Assembly (NCBI GenBank): GCA_028751875.1
Contig: CM054157.1
Span: 50,647,592-50,711,591 of the forward strand
Direction of reading: 5' to 3'
From: Rapana venosa
Taxonomy: Eukaryota > Mollusca > Gastropoda > Neogastropoda > Muricidae
DNA: 64,000 nt
A program made the position numbers and the translations under genes. Positions 58,186-64,000 of the stretch are shown here, piece by piece (position 1 is the first letter of the stretch; the number at the start of each line of letters is the position of its first letter). The notes below the pieces were generated by a model. It worked only from the letters and a program-made list of their open reading frames with translations. It did not search any database and was not told the origin of the DNA.

Positions 58186-60887
58186 AAATACAAAGTGTTA
58201 AAACACCAGCTTGACAAAGCAGATGACAGCAGAAAATATTACACAGAAAAAAGGAAAGAATATAAAAATTTGCTTCTAGAGAAAAAGAACAAACACCAAG
58301 AACAAGTTCTTAATACACTACATTCAAGTTTCAAAGATCCCAAGAAGTTTTGGAGAACTATTAAAACACTGACTAGAAAGCAAACTGTACAAAGTGATAT
58401 TACCTTGAATGTATGGTATAACCATTTCAAGGATCTGTTTTCTCCAAGCTCATATGAGTACACCTGTATTGGTGAAAATGAAATAGAACCGGTACCTTAT
58501 GACAGCAACACTGATATATGTAGTGATCTTGATTGCAGCATAACAGAAAATGAGGTATATGATGCTCTAAAAGTATTAAAAGATAACAAGGCGCCTGGAC
58601 CAGATGGCTTAATTAATGAGTTTTATAAGTATTCCAATTCATATATTGCTTCATTCCTTGTAAAATATTTCAATCAGCTCTTTGAACTAGGAACATATCC
58701 AGATGAATGGTCAGAGTCAGTAATACATACTCTACATAAGAAAGGGGATATTAATTGTCCTGATAATTACAGAGGAATATCTTTGTTGAATGTGTGTAGT
58801 AAAATATATAGCTACATCTTGAACAAACGCCTTACCACATGGGCAGAGGAAAATAAGATTATAAACGAAGCTCAAGCAGGTTTTCGTCAGAACTACAGTA
58901 CTATTGATCACATATTTACTCTTTTTGCTTTGGTACAGAGGCAGCTTCTCAATCACTGTAAACTATATGTAGCATTTATCGATTTTAGAAAAGCTTTCGA
59001 TTTAGCAGATAGACACCATCTCTGGGCTGTTCTTAGAAAAAACGGTATCAAAGGTAGGATGTATAGAGCCATTAAAAGTATGTATAAGGTCGTTAAAGCA
59101 AGAGTAAGGGTTGGTAGATTTAACAGATATGTTTTTCTGCCCTCTTGGTGTAAAACAAGGAGAAGTATGCAGCCCAATTTTGTTTTCTTTTCTAATAAAT
59201 GAGCTGGCCATTGACATTCAAGCTTCAGGCAAACATGGCATTAGGCTGTCCCCAGAGGACGTTTCTGAAATTTTTATCTTGTTATTTGTTGATGACGTTC
59301 TTCTGCTATCTCATTCAGTAATAGGTCTTCAGCAACAATTGAACATTTTAAAAGATACTTCTAACAGACTTGGCCTCAGTGTGAATTTTGACAAGTCGAA
59401 GGTTATAGTATTCAGGAAAGGTGGATACATTTCATCGAAAGAAAAATGGCTATACGGTAACACAAAATTGGAGATAGTCAATTGTTACAAATATTTAGGA
59501 GTTATCTTTTCCACTGGCTTAACTTTTTCATATGCATTAGATGATATGGCTCTTAGAGCAAGAAAAGCAACTGTTTGTATTTTGAAACTGTTATGGACAG
59601 TTGGTGACCAGTCCCCATCATTATTTTTCAAGTTGTTTGACTGCCAAATTCAGCCAATGTTGACATATGGCTCTGAAGTTTGAGCGCTAATGGCAGACCA
59701 CAAGACTATTGAACGTGTTCATACATTTGCGTTGAAAAGGTTACTCAATGTCAGTATCAGAACACCTAATGCTTTAATTTATGCAGAGACTGGAAGATAT
59801 CCACTCTATGTAAAAATATTGGCTGAAGATGATGACAATGCCTGAACATAGATTTCCACTAAAAGCTTACAAAATGTTGTACAACCTTCATTGCAACAAT
59901 AAGAATAATTGGGTCTCCAAAATATGTTTCACATTGTATCGTTATGGGTTTGGTCATGTGTGGGAAAACCAAGGGGTCACATATATTAATGTCTTTTTGC
60001 GTGAATTCAGACAGAGACTTATAGATTGTTTTCATCAGGACTGGAAAAGTGATGTCTCTGGAGAACGATTTTCATTTTATACATCCTTTAAATCTGTTCC
60101 TGGTCTACCACAAGCCGTGTTTGAAGTGAAGAATTATGCTGTAAGAAACATTTGTTACGTTTTAGATTAGGTGTCTCACCATTAAAAACTCATAGGTATC
60201 GACATGTTGCTCAATCAGTAGAAAGTTTATTTTGTCCATTTTGTAAAGATGCTCTTGAATCGGAAGTTCACTTTTTGTTGGTGTGTCCAGTATATTGTGA
60301 AATTAGGGAAAAATACTTACCTCATAAATTTTTCTCACGACCATCAGGGTTTGCAGCGACACTTCTGATGGCCAGTGAAAAACATTCTAAAGCACTTGCA
60401 TGGTATATATTTGAAGCTTTTCAAAAGAGGTGAAATGAAACAGAAAAACCATGACAGACTTCTTAAATCAACCAACATGTTTATTGTTTTGAAAACGTGG
60501 AAGATCTTAATTATTCATTTCTGGTATGCCATTTGTATATTAATGAGAATTAGCTTATTTGCATTTGTAAGGGCATGTGTGTATGGTGTGTGTGCATGCA
60601 TGCACATGTGTTTGTGTATAATTATAGGTGTGAGAGTGTGTGTGTGTGTGTGCGAGCATGTGCGTGCATGCATGCGTGTGTGTGAGTATGTGTGTGAGTA
60701 TGTGTGTGCGCGAGGGAGAGAGAGAGGGAGAGAGAGATAGTGCACATTAGACTGATCTGTACATGCAACCTTGAAATTGTTGACAAATTTAATGTGAAGT
60801 GTTTTGCTTTAGTTTGTTTTGCTTCAAGATGTTCTGAATCTCATGTCATGGGCATATGGCCTGGTACATTAAATGTTCCGAGTTCCG
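58186..60887 (+). mobile_element. Degenerate LINE inserted in the minisatellite
   Basis: 5'-truncated, with no endonuclease. Reverse transcriptase motifs appear in order: NKAPGPDGLINEFYK, NYRGISLLNVCSKIY, NEAQAGFRQNYSTIDH, VAFIDFRKAFD, GVKQGEVCSP and FVDDVLLLS. The C-terminal zinc finger is CPFCKDALESEVHFLLVCP (near 60232-60290). The frame is broken near 59120, near 59830 and near 60150, and an in-frame TGA at 59681-59683 replaces an expected Trp. The element is dead. Clade not assigned; the motifs differ from the RTE-like element at 48712. Confidence 0.9.
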
Positions 60888-61475
60888 AGACTGCTATCCT
60901 TTCCAAGCTTTCCATTCTCTCTGATACATGTAGACTGCTATCCTTTCCATTCTCTCTCACACCTGTAGACTGCTATCCTTTCCATTATCTCTCACACCTT
61001 TCAACTGCTATCCTTTCCAAGCTTTCCATTCTCTCTCACACCTTTCAACTGCTATCCTTTCCAAGCTTTCCATTCTCTCTCACACCTGTCGACTGCTATC
61101 CTTTCCAAGCTTTCCATTCTCTCTCACACCTGTAGAATGCTATCCTTTCCATTCTCTCTCTCACCTGTAGAATGCTAACCTTTCCATTCTCTCTCACACC
61201 TGTAGACTGCTATCCTTTCCAAGCTTTCCATTCTCTCTCACACCTGTAGACTGCTATCCTTTCCATTATCTCTCACACCTGTAGACTGCTATCCTTTCCA
61301 TTATCTCTCACACCTGTAGACTGCTATCCTTTCCAAGCTTTCCATTCTCTCTCACACCTGTAGAATGCTATCCTTCCATTCTCTCTCACACCTGTAGACT
61401 GCTATCCTTTCCAAGCTTTCCATTCTCTCTCACACCTGTAGCCTGCTATCCTTTCCAAGCTTTCCAAACTCTCCA
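60888..61475. repeat. 44/35-bp minisatellite, right part
   Basis: About 15 units. Long units (44 bp) contain CCAAGCTTTCC; short units (35 bp) lack the 9 bases AAGCTTTCC. Reading left to right the order is roughly L S S L L L S S L S S L S L, then a diverged last unit. A GA/TG microsatellite lies upstream at 60620-60740, inside the LINE 3' region. Confidence 0.93.
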
Positions 61476-62984
61476 TTCACACTCTGTCTTCCTCCTGGCT
61501 TGTATACAGCGACCATTCCCCAGATCTGGCCCAGGCCAAAAGCTGTGTCAGTTATCCATATCAGTGAAGTGCCAAGGCCTACACTAAACTGTGGCTATGC
61601 TTCGAAATATATTGAGATTGTCTTCAGCCATGATATGCTCTTACCAGAACAACCTGCACTCTCTTTCACAGGAGGAAAAAAAAATCCTCTGAAGTCGAGT
61701 CTGGCTATCTAAGAGGCTAGATACTTTTTTTCAAAAAATCATGCACACAAATTTGTCATACAGCATGTATTTTCAATTACACAATGATTCCCAAGCAGGA
61801 TGAGTGAATCAGAGTGTACATTCTGGATGACCCCCAGAGTGTTAAGCTGGGGAACACACAACAACATTCCTAGTTCTTATTTCACTTTCACATTTTGTCT
61901 TTCTCTTCAAAGTCATGTGTTAACAGCTATCATTTCCTTGCTTTTCGTTCTTTCTTACAGTTTGTATTCCTCCAAGTTTGTACAAAGCTATCTATCATTC
62001 CACGTTTCTTCACTCATCACACTGACACAACATCCTTCTTCAAAGTTACAAGTTAACACACATACACAGCAACCATTCTCCAGCTTTCCATTTGCTTTCT
62101 TCACAATTTACAGGTTACGCTTGGAGACAACCATCATTCTCCATCCAATCTGCCAGTTTCACTATCTTCCTTCCTCTTAGTCAAAAGTAAGAGACATATC
62201 AGTTGGGTTTTTTTCCTGCAAGCGACTGACATATTCTTGAGCAGACAGCCCTCACAAAGTCTCCATACAATTTGTTCGACAAAGAAAAGAAGAGACAGAA
62301 AGACTTAGATAAAACGAAACAGAAAGTTGGGAGAAATAGCAATTAAGAGTCTAAAACCCGTACTTAAAAGAAAGTCCATGTGATAAAATCATCCAGAAAT
62401 ACGACAGATGATAAAAAGGATAAAAACAATAAACATTGTATTTTCTTCTCTTCTCTCTTCTTGCTGGGCCCTGACCTCAAGCAAAATGATGACAATGACA
62501 AAAAGAATTAAGGGGGGAAAAAAAACAGAGAGAGGAAGAAAGACAAGCAAGAGGTAGTGCAAAAGGATTCACATCAGATCTCACGGCAACATCAATCACA
62601 AGAAACAGAATGTGTCCCCCCCCCCAAACAAAACCCTCACAAGAAAATATCGACAGAAGCAAACCAAGTCACACATGGGGCGATTTCTGAACCAAAATAA
62701 GTCATCACATACAAAAATCAATTTTTTGAAAATTTTCGACTTTCCATTTTCACATCTTTCTATTATTATTATTATTATGCATGTACAGTGATATTATGCC
62801 AAAGTCACACGGTTCCGCATGATTCACAAAATGTTAGGAATATCATCACATTGTGGGCAGAAAATCACATGTTTTATCCCATTCATGTTCATGAAAATAT
62901 GCAAGCAAACACACACTGAAGTCAGAACACAACAATGTATGCATATGAGCAAGCAAATATACACACACCCACTACTCACTCACA
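61476..62984. other. Non-coding stretch, possible 3' UTR of the SRRM-like gene
   Basis: No exon supported. On the minus strand this follows the stop of the eMIC exon, so it may be transcribed. Confidence 0.4.
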
Positions 62985-63062
62985 TGCCCCCCCCTCTCTC
63001 TCTTCACACTCACTCCCTTTCTCTCACTCACACACAAACACACACACACACTTATTCACATG

Positions 63063-63095
<33 letters not shown>

Positions 63096-63168
63096 TCACT
63101 CTCTCTCACTCATCACACACACACTCACACACTCTCTCTCACTCTCATCACACACACACACACTGACA
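62985..63168. repeat. (CT)n/(CA)n microsatellite just downstream of the eMIC exon
   Basis: Alternating CTCTCT and CACACA blocks. As minus-strand RNA it would be a GU/GA-rich sequence starting three bases after the stop codon. Confidence 0.92.
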
Positions 63169-63170
63169 CA

Positions 63171-63357
63171 CTACTGAGAGGCTGCGGCAGGTAAAATGGG
63201 GGGAGAGGGGCGTCGACGACGACGAAAGCTGAGGCTGGGGCTGCGACTGAGGCTCCTGAAGCGTGACCTTGACCCAGACCTTGACCTGGAGGAGTATTCG
63301 CTGCTGGAGGAGGAGGGGGGAGTGGGGCGGTAGTAGGGCACCGGGCGTTTCCGCGCA
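63171..63357 (-). CDS. SRRM4: eMIC-type C-terminal exon of an SRRM3/SRRM4 (Srrm234) splicing regulator
   Basis: The exon starts after the acceptor TGTTGTCTCGCAG. It encodes ARKRPVPYYRPTPPSSSSSE (the first Ser codon is shared with the preceding exon), then an RS-rich stretch (YSSRSRSGSRSRFRSLSRSP), and ends RRRRRPSPPILPAAASQ and a TAG stop: about 62 residues. SARKRPxPYYRPxPSSSSS is the core of the eMIC domain of vertebrate SRRM4/SRRM3, which promotes inclusion of neural microexons. In invertebrates an eMIC is encoded at the 3' end of a single Srrm2/3/4-type gene. The symbol means orthology to that group, not to SRRM4 specifically. Upstream exons would lie beyond 64000. An alternative longer exon start near 63439 is possible because the frame stays open. 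Confidence 0.85.
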
Positions 63358-63395
63358 CTGCGAGACAACACAGGGGTCATGCTTTTCTTCCTGTG

Positions 63396-63440
63396 CTGCA
63401 TTTGTTCTGCAGTCTGATTTTTCTCTCTCTTCAGACTGCA
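63396..63440 (-). promoter_or_regulatory. UGC-rich intronic region before the eMIC exon
   Basis: On the minus strand three TGCAG motifs (63396-63400, 63408-63412, 63436-63440) lie 40-85 bases upstream of the acceptor. Vertebrate SRRM4 binds UGC motifs upstream of regulated 3' splice sites. Regulation of this exon by its own product is inference. Confidence 0.35.
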
Positions 63441-63477
63441 GATCAGGGTTTACAGCAATATAACCCTACAGAACTAC

Positions 63478-63836
63478 AGGGATAGCCTAGTGGTTTGAAC
63501 ATTGCGCTCACAATCTGACGACCCGGGTTCGATTCCCATTCAAGGGGATTTTCCCCTGGAGTTAACATCTGTGCTGACTTCACTCTCCCCAAAAGTCCTT
63601 CGGATGAAACTGTAAACCGAGGCTCCATGTGTGAATGCATGCAGAACAACTTGCGCACAAGTTAAGTCCTGTTCCACTTTTTGAAAGAGTAGGCCATTGT
63701 GTGCCAGTGGGAAAAGATGACAAAATTGACAAAACTGCATACAATGATACACACGGGGACTGGATGTAAAAAAGCACATGAGCGCTTTCTCCATTATCCT
63801 TGATATAAAAGAATAAATAAATGAATAAAATAAAAG
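63478..63836 (+). mobile_element. tRNA-derived SINE (family B), full length
   Basis: A box TAGCCTAGTGG at 63483-63493 and B box GGTTCGATTCC at 63526-63536 form a complete polymerase III promoter. The body includes GGGGATTTTCCCCTGGAGTT and TAGGCCATTGTGTGCCAGTG. The tail is CCTTGATATAAAAGAATAAA with A/T repeats. This is the least diverged family B copy in the window and lies inside the presumed last intron of the SRRM-like gene. Confidence 0.93.
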
Positions 63837-64000
63837 AAAGAACAACAGTATGCAATACTACAACTCTCAGACTCTTTTTCCTCCTATGTGTTAGATGTGT
63901 AAAAATGTATGGAATTAGTGTCTTCTTGGGTGACTCTTTTTTTCCAAGTCGTACATACTCTTGGTTTGAACAAATGATGCCTTATTTCTGTGTCACATTT

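Noticed and set aside
59681..59683. Recoded TGA (selenocysteine or Trp) in the LINE
   Set aside because: The element also has several frameshifts, so a nonsense mutation is the simpler reading.
63171..63401. Start of the eMIC exon at the ATG at 63401 or 63379
   Set aside because: A strong pyrimidine-rich acceptor at 63358 places the exon border just before the conserved ARKRPVPYY core, so the upstream Met codons are probably intronic. A longer exon cannot be fully excluded.

Overview
The window is animal nuclear DNA. Genes are split by GT-AG introns of kilobase size, dinucleotide microsatellites are dense, and LINE, SINE and MITE copies fill the spaces. Protein matches (DGCR2/IDD, PXMP2, the eMIC exon of an SRRM3/4-type gene), together with tRNA-derived SINEs and RTE-like LINEs of a molluscan flavour, suggest a lophotrochozoan, most likely a gastropod mollusc. 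That placement is inference.

Layout. 1-28.1 kb: I found no convincing host gene. It holds microsatellites, three ordered minisatellites (40 bp at 8.9 kb, 50 bp at 10.8 kb, a degenerate one at 15.3-16.2 kb), SINEs, TIR elements and two TTAA-flanked piggyBac-like elements, one of which splits the 40-bp minisatellite. 28.1-38.3 kb, minus strand: a four-exon DGCR2/IDD-like membrane protein gene (signal peptide, VWC domain, one membrane span, very long PPxY-bearing tail). 38.27-38.52 kb: a 252-bp divergent promoter interval. 38.5-45.2 kb, plus strand: a complete five-exon PXMP2 (peroxisomal membrane protein 2) gene. 46-52.7 kb: a piggyBac-like MITE, a LINE 3' fragment, and a nested pair in which a frameshifted RTE-like LINE sits inside a TTAA-flanked MITE whose second copy lies in a DGCR2 intron. 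52.7-63.1 kb: microsatellites, a tRNA/5S-like chimeric SINE, and a degenerate LINE inserted in a 44/35-bp minisatellite. 63.17-63.36 kb, minus strand: one exon encoding an eMIC-type C terminus of an SRRM3/4 (Srrm234) splicing regulator; the rest of that gene lies beyond the right edge.

The three host genes have unrelated jobs: membrane adhesion or ubiquitin-ligase-linked trafficking, peroxisomal permeability, and neural microexon splicing. DGCR2 and PXMP2 are linked only by their shared head-to-head promoter. The most interesting points are the compact DGCR2 architecture with its enlarged tail, the eMIC exon, the tRNA-5S chimeric SINE, and several cleanly readable nested insertions that date repeats relative to each other.
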